In this document: positions 53,173 through 62,516 of the stretch, piece by piece
Numbering within the stretch: the first letter of the stretch is position 1
Layout of the letters: every line of letters starts with the position of its first letter
Source: Citrobacter amalonaticus
GTDB lineage: Bacteria; Pseudomonadota; Gammaproteobacteria; Enterobacterales; Enterobacteriaceae
Direction of reading: 5' to 3'
Length of the DNA: 64,000 nt
Assembly: GCF_002918555.1 (NCBI RefSeq)
Contig: NZ_PQMB01000003.1
Coordinates: 62,491-126,490, forward strand
The notes under the pieces: model-generated
Seen by the model: only the letters and a program-made list of their open reading frames with translations
The model's database searches: none
Told to the model about the DNA's origin: nothing
Position numbers and translations under genes: made by a program

Positions 53173-53487
53173 GAGCCTGGCTACCCGGCGTTACTGGCGC
53201 TGGCAGTTACGACCAGCGCACAGCCACCGGCGCGTACACGGAGTACGTGAGGATGATTCGCAACGCTCACCCTTCGGACCGCAGCAAGCGGCGTGCAAAA
53301 CGCTGTCGGGTTTTGTGTGAGCCCTGCCCCGGTTCAAAATAGCAGGCAAAATAGCCTGACGGAACAGGTTCTAATTCTCTTATTAAAAATATGCCCGGAT
53401 ATTTCTTTCTGAGCATATAAAATATGATACAACAGCCCTTTGTATTTATTTACAAGGATAGCACTCATCTTATATTTAGGGGTTATT
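53173..53487. other. GC-rich repeat-like intergenic block plus pyk promoter
   Basis: From 53173 to about 53340 the sequence turns abruptly GC-rich, unlike the AT-rich genes on both sides, and has no gene. It contains short self-complementary parts (GGCGCTGGCAG ... ACCAGCGC) and looks like an intergenic repeat I could not name. The remaining 150 bases are AT-rich and should carry the promoter of the pyruvate kinase gene, including an inverted repeat TTGTA-TTTATT-TACAA at about 53440-53455. Confidence 0.45.
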
Positions 53488-54933
53488 ATGGAAATTCAAC
53501 ACAATTACCGTCGGACAAAAATTGTCGCTACATTAGGTCCTGCAACGGATAATGACAGTAAACTCGAAGAGTTACTTGCATCAGGCGTCAACGTTGTCAG
53601 ACTAAATTTCTCCCACGGCTCGGCTCAGGATCATATTAAGAGAGCGCAAAAAGTACGTCTCATTGCAGAAAAACAACAGTGCTATATTTCTATTATGGCT
53701 GACCTGCAAGGCCCGAAGATTCGCATATCCAGCTTTGCGGATGGCAAAGTGACATTGACTCAAGGACAAATGTTTATTCTGGACGTTAAACTTCCTCCCG
53801 GTGAAGGTAATAACACAATAGTGGGGTGTGATTACCGTGAATTACCGAATGAAGTCTCCAGGGATGATCTGCTGCTTCTTGATGATGGCAGAATTCAACT
53901 TCGCGTCACTGATATCAAAGGAGACCAGGTCATTACGGTGGTTATTTTAGGTGGACTTTTATCCAATCATAAGGGTTTAAATAAACAGGGAGGCGGCTTA
54001 TCTGCTGACGCTCTTACGCCCAAAGATAAGGAAGATATAATGACCGCAGCCCATATTGGTGTCGACTATCTGGCCGTGTCATTTGTAAAATCTCCCGGCG
54101 ACGTTGAACTGGCTCGTCGCCTCATGCGGCATGCCGGTTGTGATGCACACATAGTTTCTAAAATTGAACGCGCAGAAGTCGTCAGTAATGATGAGACAAT
54201 GCAGGCCATCATACAGGCTTCCGATGCGATCATGGTTGCCCGAGGCGATCTGGGTGTGGAGATAGGCGATCCGCAACTGGTTGCGGTACAAAAGAAATTG
54301 ATCGACAAAGCCTGCCGTCTTAACAGAGCGGTTATTACCGCAACGCAAATGATGGAATCGATGATTGAAAACGCCATGCCGACGCGTGCCGAAGTCATGG
54401 ACGTGGCGAATGCCGTCATTGACAGAACCGATGCCGTCATGTTGTCCGCAGAAACAGCGACAGGGAATTATCCTGTAGAAACGGTACGCGCAATGTCCTC
54501 GGTGTGTATTGGTGCAGAATCCATTCCCTCGGTTCAAATTTCAAATCATCGTCTCGATGGAAAATTTGACAGTATTGAAGATGCTATTGCGATGGCTTCG
54601 ATGTACGTGGCTAACCATCTCTGTGGAATTAAAGCGGTTGTCGCAATGACCGAATCAGGGAGAACAGCGCTTCTTATGTCACGCATCAGTTCGGGGATCC
54701 CTGTGTATGCCTTCTCCCGCCATCGCAGTACGCTCAATCGCGTGGCTTTGTACCGCGGCGTCACCCCCGTCCTTTATGAACACAGTACGAAGGACGTGGA
54801 TGCCGCAATGGATGTGCTACGAATGCTAAAAGAGCGGAACCTTGCCCAACCAGGAGATCGCGTGATCGTCACGCAAGGCGATATTTTGGATCTGGTTGGT
54901 TCCACTAACACCTGTCGGATTCTGACAGTATGA
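53488..54933 (+). CDS. Second pyruvate kinase, PykA-like
   Basis: A 481-residue pyruvate kinase, co-linear with E. coli PykA but distinct from it. Essential blocks are intact: [32 protein letters not shown], the catalytic Lys in [22 protein letters not shown] for Mg2+/K+ binding, and [21 protein letters not shown]. The allosteric C domain ends in [20 protein letters not shown]. It makes pyruvate and ATP from phosphoenolpyruvate. The start at 53488 follows TTAGGGG; an in-frame start 48 bases upstream encodes a spurious hydrophobic extension. The housekeeping pykA and pykF are elsewhere. Here it probably takes the product of the enolase homologue. It overlaps the next gene by ATGA. Confidence 0.9.
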   Translation: MEIQHNYRRTKIVATLGPATDNDSKLEELLASGVNVVRLNFSHGSAQDHIKRAQKVRLIAEKQQCYISIMADLQGPKIRISSFADGKVTLTQGQMFILDVKLPPGEGNNTIVGCDYRELPNEVSRDDLLLLDDGRIQLRVTDIKGDQVITVVILGGLLSNHKGLNKQGGGLSADALTPKDKEDIMTAAHIGVDYLAVSFVKSPGDVELARRLMRHAGCDAHIVSKIERAEVVSNDETMQAIIQASDAIMVARGDLGVEIGDPQLVAVQKKLIDKACRLNRAVITATQMMESMIENAMPTRAEVMDVANAVIDRTDAVMLSAETATGNYPVETVRAMSSVCIGAESIPSVQISNHRLDGKFDSIEDAIAMASMYVANHLCGIKAVVAMTESGRTALLMSRISSGIPVYAFSRHRSTLNRVALYRGVTPVLYEHSTKDVDAAMDVLRMLKERNLAQPGDRVIVTQGDILDLVGSTNTCRILTV

Positions 54934-55481
54934 GTCACCCGTTGGGCAACAACAGTCCGTTTCCGACCATTCTCAGTCACAGGCTGTTGTTACGCCCTTT
55001 CACAATCAGGGATATCGACGACGTTAAAAATGCGCTTTCACAACCTGAAACCACCCACTGGCTTCAGCACGTTCCTTATCCCTATACTTCCTGCGACGCT
55101 GCTGCCTGGATAGCAAATCATCCACAAGCCTGGCGTCGCGGCGTGTCGCTGGAACTGGCTATTGAGGAAAAAAACACCCAGCAATTGGTGGGAACAATAG
55201 GTTTATTTGAACTCAGGCAAAAGAACAATTATTTGGGTTATTGGCTGGCGCCGCAGTATTGGGGGAAAGGCTATTGTTGTGAAGCCGCGCTCGCCCTGGC
55301 GCAATGGGGTTTTGAGCAATTGTCTCTCAGCACACTCAGGGGACGCTGTGTAAGAGAAAATATCCGCTCAGCGCGTACCTTACAAAGAATGGGCATGACT
55401 CTTGAGAAGATTGAGTATCACTCCCGACTTATTAACGGCACCCTGCATGATGTAATGTGCTACAAGATGCCTCCAGACTAA
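54930..55481 (+). CDS. GNAT acetyltransferase (RimJ/RimL type) coupled to pyruvate kinase
   Basis: A 183-residue N-acetyltransferase. The acetyl-CoA loop is [18 protein letters not shown], and the partner motif [14 protein letters not shown] is typical of the RimJ/RimL/SpeG branch that acetylates N-terminal or side-chain amines. Its start codon overlaps the stop of the pyruvate kinase gene (ATGA), so translation is coupled. The coupling suggests that it acts on the pathway or on the enzyme itself, or that it detoxifies an amine-containing substrate. The acceptor is unknown. Confidence 0.85.
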   Translation: MSHPLGNNSPFPTILSHRLLLRPFTIRDIDDVKNALSQPETTHWLQHVPYPYTSCDAAAWIANHPQAWRRGVSLELAIEEKNTQQLVGTIGLFELRQKNNYLGYWLAPQYWGKGYCCEAALALAQWGFEQLSLSTLRGRCVRENIRSARTLQRMGMTLEKIEYHSRLINGTLHDVMCYKMPPD

Positions 55482-55503
55482 CCCGACGATGTCAGTGGTC
55501 GGG
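55482..55503. terminator. Hairpin between GNAT gene and kbp
   Basis: CCCGAC / GTCGGG, a 6-bp stem with a 10-nt loop, begins directly after the GNAT stop. It lies between convergent genes and could serve both; there is no strong T tract. Confidence 0.4.
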
Positions 55504-55531
55504 TCAGGTATATGCCAAAATCTCTTATGGA

Positions 55532-55978
55532 TTATTCCGGAATACGTAATACCTGCCCGGGATAGATTTTGTCCGGGCTTTTGAGCATTGGCTTATTGGC
55601 CTCAAAGATTTTGTTATACAGGCTGGAATTACCGTAAACCTGTTTCGAAATGGCGCTTAGCGTATCACCGGATTTAACGGTATAAAATTGACTTTCCGCT
55701 GCTGGCGCAGTGGTTTTCACCTCGTCCTCAACGCTGGCAATACCGGCAATATTACCGACGGCAATCAGGATTTTCTCTTTCGCTTCCTGGCTTAAGCCAT
55801 CACCTGTGACGGTCGCCTTACCGTCAGCAATTTGTACGTTCACTTTATCGGCATCCGGGATACCGGTTTTATTCAGGTGCTCCTGCACCTTCTTCGCCAG
55901 GTCGTCTTTATCATGATTGCCGGTGACGGCATCCCAAAGTTTTTCCCCGGCATCTTTTACAAAATTGAAAAGTCCCAT
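55532..55978 (-). CDS. kbp: Kbp (YgaU), potassium-binding BON-LysM protein
   Basis: A 148-residue protein with an N-terminal BON domain (about 25-85, [20 protein letters not shown]) and a C-terminal LysM domain (about 97-146, [20 protein letters not shown] to PGQVLRIPE). In E. coli it is a cytoplasmic K+-binding protein. Start 55978 ([18 protein letters not shown]) matches the E. coli N terminus; upstream extension is rejected. Marks return to the conserved gene order after the inserted block. Confidence 0.93.
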   Translation of the reverse strand: MGLFNFVKDAGEKLWDAVTGNHDKDDLAKKVQEHLNKTGIPDADKVNVQIADGKATVTGDGLSQEAKEKILIAVGNIAGIASVEDEVKTTAPAAESQFYTVKSGDTLSAISKQVYGNSSLYNKIFEANKPMLKSPDKIYPGQVLRIPE

Positions 55979-56074
55979 ATCCACCTCAGCTGTCAATAAT
56001 AAACACTCCAAAAGTGTAGCAGAGGGAAACGGATCCATGAGACAGCGGCACCATGATGCCGCTGTGGCGAGAGG

Positions 56075-56233
56075 TTAGCTGCGGGTTTGGATCCAGAAGG
56101 CATGGATCAGCCCGGGGATATAGCCCAGCAGCGTCAGAATGATATTAAGAATAAATGCCCAGCCGAACCCCTTACCAAGAAGCACACCCAGCGGGGGTAA
56201 AATGATCGTGAAAACAATTCTCCAGAAACCCAT
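56075..56233 (-). CDS. yqaE: YqaE, Pmp3-family small membrane protein
   Basis: A 52-residue protein with two membrane helices and the Pmp3 pattern (FTIILPPLGVLLGKGF, then ILNIILTLLGYIPGLIHAFW). Family members affect membrane potential and cation tolerance. It lies next to kbp, as in E. coli, on the same strand; AGGAAAAAG precedes the start. Confidence 0.9.
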   Translation of the reverse strand: MGFWRIVFTIILPPLGVLLGKGFGWAFILNIILTLLGYIPGLIHAFWIQTRS

Positions 56234-56409
56234 ATCTTTTTCCTACAAGCAAAAGTTAATCATTGTTTAAAAAGAGATTTTATCTCTAAGCGTAGTTATT
56301 TTAGCGAAGTTCGCCAGTTTACCTTCGCACGTTTACCCTCTTTTACGTGCTTTACGCTGCCCTACATTTACTTTAGACTTTACTTAATTAAGCAACTTCT
56401 AAAATAAAT

Positions 56410-56709
56410 ATGACAGAACTCGAACAACTTCAGGCCAGCGCAGAACAGGCGGCGACCCTGCTCAAAGCAATGAGTCATCCGAAACGTCTGCTGATCCTGT
56501 GCATGCTGTGCGGTTCACCCGGCACCAGCGCGGGCGAACTGGCGCGAGCCACCGGGCTTAGCCCGTCAGCCACATCACAACATCTGGCAAAAATGCGCGA
56601 AGAGGGGCTGATCGACAGTCAGCGCGATGCACAGCGTATTCTCTACTTTATTAAAAATGCGGCGGTGAACTCGCTCATTGCCACACTAAAAACCGTTTAC
56701 TGCCCATAA
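56410..56709 (+). CDS. ygaV: YgaV, ArsR-family regulator
   Basis: A 99-residue winged-helix repressor (MSHPKRLLILCMLCGSPGTS, LSPSATSQHLAKMREEGLID). It has three Cys residues, including CMLC, which suit redox or persulfide sensing as reported for YgaV. It precedes ygaP by 9 bases and controls it in E. coli. Confidence 0.92.
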   Translation: MTELEQLQASAEQAATLLKAMSHPKRLLILCMLCGSPGTSAGELARATGLSPSATSQHLAKMREEGLIDSQRDAQRILYFIKNAAVNSLIATLKTVYCP

Positions 56710-56718
56710 GGAGCGATC

Positions 56719-57243
56719 ATGACCGCCAGGACACTTTCCCCGCGCGATGCGCAGGCGTTAATCGCGCAAGGCGCGACGCTGATTGATATCCGTGATGCAG
56801 ATGAATATCTGCGTGAACATATTCTCCAGGCAAAGCTGGCGCCATTGAGCGCGCTTGAACAAGGGATCTTCCCTGATAATCTCAGCGCCGGGCAGGTCAT
56901 CTTCCAGTGTCAGTCCGGGAAACGTACGCAAAACAATGCGGCAAAACTACAGGCCATTGCAGCACCGGCCCCGGTCTGGCTGCTGGAAGGCGGTATCGAC
57001 GGCTGGAAAGCCGCCGGGTTGCCGGTTGAAACAGATAAATCTCAGCCGCTACCGCTGATGCGTCAGGTACAGATTGCCGCCGGTGGACTCACGCTGCTCG
57101 GCGTGGCGCTGGGCTATGCTGTTAATAGTGGCTTCTTCCTGCTCAGCGCCTTCGTCGGCGCCGGGCTGATGGTTGCCGGAGTGACAGGTTTTTGCGGTAT
57201 GGCGCGACTGCTCGACAGGATGCCCTGGAATCGACGGACTTAG
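56719..57243 (+). CDS. ygaP: YgaP, membrane-bound rhodanese
   Basis: A 174-residue inner-membrane sulfurtransferase. The rhodanese domain (1-105) has active-site Cys64 in FQCQSGKRT. Two membrane helices follow (about 118-140 and 142-162). It transfers sulfane sulfur from thiosulfate to acceptors and forms an operon with ygaV. AAGGAG precedes the start. Confidence 0.93.
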   Translation: MTARTLSPRDAQALIAQGATLIDIRDADEYLREHILQAKLAPLSALEQGIFPDNLSAGQVIFQCQSGKRTQNNAAKLQAIAAPAPVWLLEGGIDGWKAAGLPVETDKSQPLPLMRQVQIAAGGLTLLGVALGYAVNSGFFLLSAFVGAGLMVAGVTGFCGMARLLDRMPWNRRT

Positions 57244-57349
57244 AGCCTGGTGGACCCGCCCCATATTGAGCGGTAACCCATAAAACAGCGCTGCACCTGC
57301 CATCGGGTGTGGTCTAAGATAAATTTTACAATTAAGAGAGGAGGACGGA

Positions 57350-57529
57350 ATGTTTCAACCTGGCGATCTGGTTCAACCGCGTATGGGCGGACCAAAACTC
57401 AAAGTGATTGAAGTGAATGATGATGAAATTGTGGCTGAACAAGTCAGCAATGCAAGCGGCGAAAAATTCACCCTGAAAGTAGCAGATGTCACGCCATATA
57501 GTGAAGACGGCGACTTCGGCGTCTGCTGA
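57350..57529 (+). CDS. YodC-like small protein (DUF2158)
   Basis: A 59-residue cytoplasmic protein, MFQPGDLVQPRMGGPKLKVI at its start, matching the DUF2158/YodC family of small beta proteins. A strong GAGAGGAGG lies just upstream. Function is unknown in the family. It lies between ygaP and stpA, where E. coli K-12 has no such gene by my recollection. Confidence 0.8.
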   Translation: MFQPGDLVQPRMGGPKLKVIEVNDDEIVAEQVSNASGEKFTLKVADVTPYSEDGDFGVC

Positions 57530-57565
57530 AAATAAGCGGTGAGGCCACCCTCACCGCCATTCGGA

Positions 57566-57967
57566 TTAAATCAGAAAATCATCCAGCGATTTACCCGCCG
57601 CCAGTGCCTGAGCAATCGCTTTTGGCGTACGTCCCTGGCCAGTCCATGTTTTTGCCTCACCGTTAAAATCGGTATAGCGATATTTTGCCGGACGCGGCTG
57701 ACGTTTATTACCCGTGCGAGCAACAGCGACATCGCCTCCTAACAACTCTTCCGGATTAATGCCTTCGGCTTTTATCAACTCCAGCCAGGTATTAATTTTC
57801 TCCTGCTGCTCTGCGCGCAGACGCTGTTGCTGTTCTTCTTCTTCACGTCTTTCTTTAGTGACAACCCTGAATTTTTCGAGCATTTCTTCAAGGACGTCAA
57901 TGGAGAATTCGCGAGCCATTGCACGGAGTGAACGGATATTATTTAAGCTCTGTAACGTTAAGTTCAT
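57566..57967 (-). CDS. stpA: StpA, H-NS paralogue
   Basis: A 133-residue nucleoid protein. The oligomerisation domain (about 1-60, LNNIRSLRAMAREFSIDVLE) and the C-terminal DNA-binding loop (QPRPAKYRYTDFNGEAKTWT with GQGRTPKAI) are both complete. It binds curved AT-rich DNA and RNA and can form mixed filaments with H-NS, so it may silence the AT-rich accessory blocks seen in this window. Start 57967 aligns with the E. coli protein. Confidence 0.95.
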   Translation of the reverse strand: MNLTLQSLNNIRSLRAMAREFSIDVLEEMLEKFRVVTKERREEEEQQQRLRAEQQEKINTWLELIKAEGINPEELLGGDVAVARTGNKRQPRPAKYRYTDFNGEAKTWTGQGRTPKAIAQALAAGKSLDDFLI

Positions 57968-58745
57968 AATAGTCAAAACCTTTTAACACAACAACCAAAA
58001 GAAGGTATTACAGGACGTAGTGTATTAGATTAAAAAATATTTTTCCAGTCTCTTTAATTTATCCAGATATTATCACATGAATAAGCCCTTAAATTATTTC
58101 TCTGCGGTGCCAGTGATTATATTCATATCACATGTGAAAATCCGCTTTAAATAAAGAAGGCAGACGGAAATAGTTACAAAATATTATTAGCGCAATCATG
58201 CATATTTACTCAAGAAAAACGAATTCTCAGTCAGCAGATAATGGCGAAACTTCATGCTACTAAACAGGGTTTTTTAGCATTTAAAATGCTAAAAACAGGA
58301 TAATCACCGTACCAGGCGAATTCTCTGCCATTTCTGGCGCTTTTTAAAACCACGCCTGAAAATACCGAAAAAAGAAAAATAGCTAATGCATTGTTTTACA
58401 AATAAAAAAATTTAAAAAAGAACGAAAAACCTGCATCGCATAAAAAACAGACAACACCAGAGCATTTTATCTACAAAAAAGTAAAAAATAAAAATTTTTA
58501 ACTAGTTGATAGTTATTATCCAGCGATATACCCTATGCGCATAGGTATACAGCAACTTAAACCACTAATTAAAACCGTTTGGCACCGATATTTTCCCTTT
58601 TTACACTCAACATCATTCGGGTTGCGGGAAAAAACGGCGTAGTCGTTTTGAACAGCGCTTACGCTGGCCCCTGAGGGGCGAAGCCCAGGGATGGAGCGGG
58701 TACACCCACAACCTGAAGTATAACGAGTATATAAGGAGTATTAGC
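57968..58745. other. AT-rich stpA-alaE gap
   Basis: About 780 bases, very AT-rich from 57968 to 58610, with A and T tracts fitting an H-NS/StpA-bound control region and the stpA promoter. Its right end holds repeat copy C. No gene was seen. Confidence 0.55.
58614..58733 (+). repeat. Palindromic intergenic repeat, copy C
   Basis: Ends CATTCGGGTTGCGGG and CACAACCTGAAGTATAACGAG match copies A (15297) and B (41871). The last bases run straight into AAGGAG, the ribosome-binding site of alaE, so the element forms the alaE leader. Confidence 0.65.
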
Positions 58746-59195
58746 ATGTTCTCACCGCAGTCACGCTTGCGTCACGCCGTAGCAGACACGTTTGCGATGG
58801 TTGTTTACTGTTCAGTCGTGAACATGCTGATCGAGATATTCCTCTCCGGGATGACCTTTGAACAATCGCTTTCCTCCAGACTGGTTGCCATTCCGGTGAA
58901 TATTCTAATCGCATGGCCATACGGCATGTATCGTGATTTCTTTATGCGCGCTGCGCGTAAAGTAAGCCCTGCAGGCTGGGCAAAAAACCTGGCGGACGTG
59001 CTGGCCTATGTCACCTTCCAGTCCCCGGTCTATGTCGCAATTTTGCTAACAGTCGGCGCGGACTGGCATCAGATTATGGCAGCGGTAAGTTCGAATATCG
59101 TGGTTTCAATGCTGATGGGGGCGGCTTATGGGTATTTCCTGGATTATTGCCGCCGCCTGTTCAAGGTCAGCAGCTATCATCAGGCAAAAGCGTGA
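58746..59195 (+). CDS. alaE: AlaE, L-alanine exporter
   Basis: A 149-residue inner-membrane protein of four helices (about 15-38, 45-65, 85-105, 112-135). The segment [20 protein letters not shown] and the [12 protein letters not shown] loop are as in E. coli AlaE. It exports L-alanine using the proton gradient. The leader consists of repeat copy C. Confidence 0.93.
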   Translation: MFSPQSRLRHAVADTFAMVVYCSVVNMLIEIFLSGMTFEQSLSSRLVAIPVNILIAWPYGMYRDFFMRAARKVSPAGWAKNLADVLAYVTFQSPVYVAILLTVGADWHQIMAAVSSNIVVSMLMGAAYGYFLDYCRRLFKVSSYHQAKA

Positions 59196-59228
59196 TATAA
59201 CATCGCGACTGGCGTGGCCAGTCGCCTT

Positions 59229-59570
59229 TCAGATTTCGCCAAAAAGTCCATTCAGATAACGTTCAAGTGCAATCCGCGAACTAAATCCGTGCGGAATACC
59301 GTAATGCTCGTGAGTTTCCCCGGCTAAATAAAGCGGGAAATGTTGATAATGATCGCAGGTTTTAATATCTGACGCCGGTTCTGCCAGCGACGAACTGCGT
59401 TCTTTTAAGGTTGGATGAATCACCAGGGCAGTACGTCCCATACGCGCTTCACGATTAACATAAACATAATTTTCGCCACGTCGATAACCGTACGTTTTCT
59501 GTGTCACCACATCTACGGTAAATCCCACTTTTTCAAGAACGCGCGCCACCTCATCAGGTCGTAAATACAT
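59229..59570 (-). CDS. ygaC: YgaC (DUF2002) protein
   Basis: A 113-residue cytoplasmic protein, [20 protein letters not shown] at the start, as in E. coli YgaC. The gene is Fur-regulated in E. coli; the function is unknown. It is followed on the other side by alaE in the usual convergent order. Confidence 0.9.
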   Translation of the reverse strand: MYLRPDEVARVLEKVGFTVDVVTQKTYGYRRGENYVYVNREARMGRTALVIHPTLKERSSSLAEPASDIKTCDHYQHFPLYLAGETHEHYGIPHGFSSRIALERYLNGLFGEI

Positions 59571-59731
59571 ATATTATCCTCGTTATCTTTTACAGCGGGC
59601 TTACCTTACCTGATTCAGCATTAGCAACGCTTTCAGAAAAGTCCATAAACGCGCGATAACGCCGTGACACAACTCTGAAGTTAAAAATATGCGCTAAGCT
59701 TAAGGTCACAGTTAAATCAATGGAGGATCAT

Positions 59732-60058
59732 ATGTTTAACAAACAGAACCGGAACGACGTTGATGAAGGCGTGCAGGATATTCAGAACGATGTCAGTCAA
59801 TTAGCTGACAGCCTTGAAGAGGTTCTGAAATCCTGGGGAAGCGATGCCAAAGACGAAGCCGACGCCGCACGACGCAAAGCGCAGGCGCTGCTGAAGGAGA
59901 CCCGGGCGCGGATGCACGGTCGTTCTCGCGTTCAGCAGACCGCACGAGATGCCGTAGGTTACGCAGATACATTTGTGCGGGAAAAACCCTGGTGTAGCGT
60001 CGGGACCGCAGCGGCGGTCGGTATTTTTGTCGGTGCCCTGCTGGGTATGCGCCGCTAA
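59732..60058 (+). CDS. ygaM: YgaM, DUF883 (ElaB/YqjD-like) protein
   Basis: A 108-residue protein with a long amphipathic helix (about 10-75) and one C-terminal membrane helix with the terminal motif GALLGMRR. Relatives tether ribosomes to the membrane in stationary phase. Start 59732 follows TGGAGGATC; an ATG 12 bases upstream lacks its own ribosome-binding site. Confidence 0.92.
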   Translation: MFNKQNRNDVDEGVQDIQNDVSQLADSLEEVLKSWGSDAKDEADAARRKAQALLKETRARMHGRSRVQQTARDAVGYADTFVREKPWCSVGTAAAVGIFVGALLGMRR

Positions 60059-60111
60059 CCAAAGTGATGACAATGACACCCCTTCTCCCCCGTGAGCCTG
60101 CTCCGGGGGTT

Positions 60112-61446
60112 TTACACGATGGCCTGGCGAAGCTGCCGCGCAACCTGTTCCGCCATTTCAGCGCTGGTGATGTTAGTAAAAGAGAGTAGCATCCCCCCCT
60201 GCCCCGTTGATTTTATTCGCCAGCAGCTTAGCGCCTGAACCGCCAGTCCGGCTTTATTGGCCTTGCGCACCAGCGCAACATCATCGCCGTCTACCCAGAT
60301 AACCAACTGTATGCCCCCTTCCTGCGGCGCCACCTTAAATCCCTGCTCCGTTAGCGCCTGGGCTATCCATTGTCTTCGCCCGGCATAGTGTTGACGCATC
60401 TTTTTCAGGTGTCGCCAGAAATGGCCGTCGCGCATAAAATCCGCCAGCGTTAACTGCCATAACACCGGAACGGTACAGGCGATCAGGGCAGCCTGCTGAC
60501 GGAAACGGGCCACCTGGTCAACCGGCACCACCAGCCACGCGGTGCGCAAAGCCGGAAAGAGCGATTTGCTGAACGTTCCGGCATAAATCACCCGCTGTGG
60601 GGCATCCAGGCTTTTCAGCGGCGGCAACGGTTTACCCTGGTAACGAAACTCGCTGTCGTAATCATCTTCAATAATCCATGAACGGGCAGCGTCAGCCCAC
60701 GCCAGCAATTGATGCCGTCGGGTTAACGACAGCGCGGTACCCAGTGGACTTTGATGCGCAGGCGTGAGCAGCGCAAAGCGGGCATCCGGGTAATCACCCG
60801 TTCCGGCGGCAACATCCAGCCCGTCCTTATCAACCGCCACCGGCAGCAGGCGTACGCCTTCCCGCTCGATAATCGGTCGAATCAATGGAAAACCCGGATC
60901 TTCCATCCACATGCCGTCACCCGGCTGCGCCAGAGAACGCAAAATTAACATCACGGAAGAGGCATAGCCGGAGGTGATAAACACCTGTTCCGGTACACAC
61001 TCAATGCTGCGTGAGATCCGCAAATAGTCAACGATCGCCTCCCGCAGCGCGGCTTCCCCGCACACATCCCCCAGTGCCAGATCGAATCGCGTCTGGGTAC
61101 GCAAACGCCGCCCCATTACCCGCGCCCAGACCTCACGTGGAAAGAGATCCAACGCCGGTAATCCCATCTGGAACGGCTGCGGCGTGTGGCTTTCTCCGGC
61201 AAAAACAACGGGGCTCGTCGGCGTTTGCTGGGGGTGCAAGCGCCCGCTGACAAACGTTCCGGCCTGACCGCGTCGTTCCAGCCAGCCCTGCGCCACCAGC
61301 TCAGCGTAGGTATTTTCAACCGTCGAACGTGAAACACCCAGCTCCTGAGACCAGGTCCGGCTGGAGGGGAGTCTTGCGCCTGGCTTTAGTTCACCTTGCT
61401 CAATGGCTGTTTTTAACTGGCGGGCGATTTGCTGATAGCGGGGCAT
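60112..61446 (-). CDS. MocR/PdxR-type GntR-aminotransferase regulator
   Basis: A 444-residue chimeric regulator: GntR winged helix (about 1-70, RLPSSRTWSQELGVSRSTVE) fused to a class I aminotransferase domain with the PLP lysine in YAGTFSKSLFPALRTAW. Such proteins sense PLP or an amine. It is divergent from the AhpD-like gene with 88 bases between starts, so that gene is the probable target. The ATG at 61446 is preferred to an upstream TTG. Confidence 0.88.
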   Translation of the reverse strand: MPRYQQIARQLKTAIEQGELKPGARLPSSRTWSQELGVSRSTVENTYAELVAQGWLERRGQAGTFVSGRLHPQQTPTSPVVFAGESHTPQPFQMGLPALDLFPREVWARVMGRRLRTQTRFDLALGDVCGEAALREAIVDYLRISRSIECVPEQVFITSGYASSVMLILRSLAQPGDGMWMEDPGFPLIRPIIEREGVRLLPVAVDKDGLDVAAGTGDYPDARFALLTPAHQSPLGTALSLTRRHQLLAWADAARSWIIEDDYDSEFRYQGKPLPPLKSLDAPQRVIYAGTFSKSLFPALRTAWLVVPVDQVARFRQQAALIACTVPVLWQLTLADFMRDGHFWRHLKKMRQHYAGRRQWIAQALTEQGFKVAPQEGGIQLVIWVDGDDVALVRKANKAGLAVQALSCWRIKSTGQGGMLLSFTNITSAEMAEQVARQLRQAIV

Positions 61447-61534
61447 ATGGTCTGCTTTTTTTATCAAAATATGGCTCTCTTTGGCAGTCCATTATAGTGC
61501 TACATTGCGGGACATCCAAACGAGGAGAAATACC

Positions 61535-61966
61535 ATGACGACGTTACGCCAGCCTTACTATGAACTCAGCCCTGAAGTCTACAGCGCCCTCGGGCAGGCA
61601 AAAAAAGCGCTGGAGAATGGCGCCCTGGATACCACGCTGATGGAGTTGATCTTCCTGCGTATTTCGCAGATCAACGGCTGCGCATTTTGTCTGGAAATGC
61701 ACAGCAAAGCGCTGCGTAAATCAGGTGTTGAACAGTGCAAACTGGACGCGCTGGCAGGCTGGCGGGTCAGTCATCACTTTAGCGCTCAGGAGCAGGCCGC
61801 TCTGGCATGGGCGGAATCGCTGACGGATATTGCCAGAACCCACGCCGAGGAGGAGGTTTACCAGCCGCTGCTCGATCATTTCAGCCCCCATGAAATCAGC
61901 GATCTGACGTTTGCAATTAGCCTGATGAACTGCTTTAACCGCCTGGCGATCGGGATGAGAATGTAA
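61535..61966 (+). CDS. Carboxymuconolactone-decarboxylase/AhpD-like protein
   Basis: A 143-residue AhpD-fold protein with the redox pair C49 and C52 and H56 in GCAFCLEMHSKAL, the proton-relay pattern of AhpD-type peroxidases. A CGAGGAG precedes the start. It is divergent from a MocR regulator, and oxidative or alkylhydroperoxide defence is the usual role. Confidence 0.87.
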   Translation: MTTLRQPYYELSPEVYSALGQAKKALENGALDTTLMELIFLRISQINGCAFCLEMHSKALRKSGVEQCKLDALAGWRVSHHFSAQEQAALAWAESLTDIARTHAEEEVYQPLLDHFSPHEISDLTFAISLMNCFNRLAIGMRM

Positions 61967-61973
61967 ATTCCCT

Positions 61974-62010
61974 TGCCGGATGGCGACGTAAACGCCTTGC
62001 CCGGCCTACA
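61974..62010. repeat. REP-type palindrome
   Basis: TGCCGGATGGCG and CGCCTTGCCCGGC, followed by CTACA, form a classic REP/PU unit just after the AhpD-like gene. Confidence 0.85.
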
Positions 62011-62149
62011 GGTCGGCTTTAGCCGCTCACACCCTATTCTGGGTTCAACATCCCCCCTGGCCCGATTAGCGTCAGCGCCATCGGGCAACGTTTCACCCAA
62101 TTCCTCCCTTCCCCGCTGAGCTCATCCGTGGGGAGCAATCAATCTAAAA

Positions 62150-62199
62150 ATCCCATATCTTGTATGGTTGAAAATTAATTCATCTACATCTAGTATTCT
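62150..62199 (+). promoter_or_regulatory. NrdR box pair of the nrdHIEF promoter
   Basis: CCATATCTTG at 62153-62162 and CTACATCTAG at 62184-62193 each match 8 of 10 core positions of the NrdR box CWATATATWG. They are 31 bases apart, three helical turns, as at known nrd promoters. NrdR would repress transcription when dATP is high. They lie 80-120 bases before nrdH. Confidence 0.65.
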
Positions 62200-62270
62200 C
62201 TCTGTCAAGACACACACAACCCGACGCGTATTATCGCGCCGTCGTTTAATTTTAAATGGAAATACGAATC

Positions 62271-62516
62271 ATGCGCATTACTATTTACACTCGCAATAAC
62301 TGTGTTCAGTGCCATGCCACTAAGCGGGCGATGGAAAGCCGCGGATTTGAGTTTGAGATGGTGAACGTCGACCAGGTGCCGGACGCGGCTGAAACCCTGC
62401 GCGCCCAGGGTTTTCGCCAGTTACCGGTGGTCATTGCCGGAGAAACCCGCTGGTCAGGGTTCCGTCCGGACATGATTAACCGGTTGCATCCTGAACCTCG
62501 CGTGGCCGGCGCATGA
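62271..62516 (+). CDS. nrdH: NrdH, glutaredoxin-like electron donor
   Basis: An 81-residue glutaredoxin with redox motif CVQC near residue 11 and the WSGFRPDMI segment of NrdH. It reduces class Ib ribonucleotide reductase using thioredoxin reductase. Start 62271 gives the E. coli length. It overlaps nrdI by 4 bases. Confidence 0.96.
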   Translation: MRITIYTRNNCVQCHATKRAMESRGFEFEMVNVDQVPDAAETLRAQGFRQLPVVIAGETRWSGFRPDMINRLHPEPRVAGA

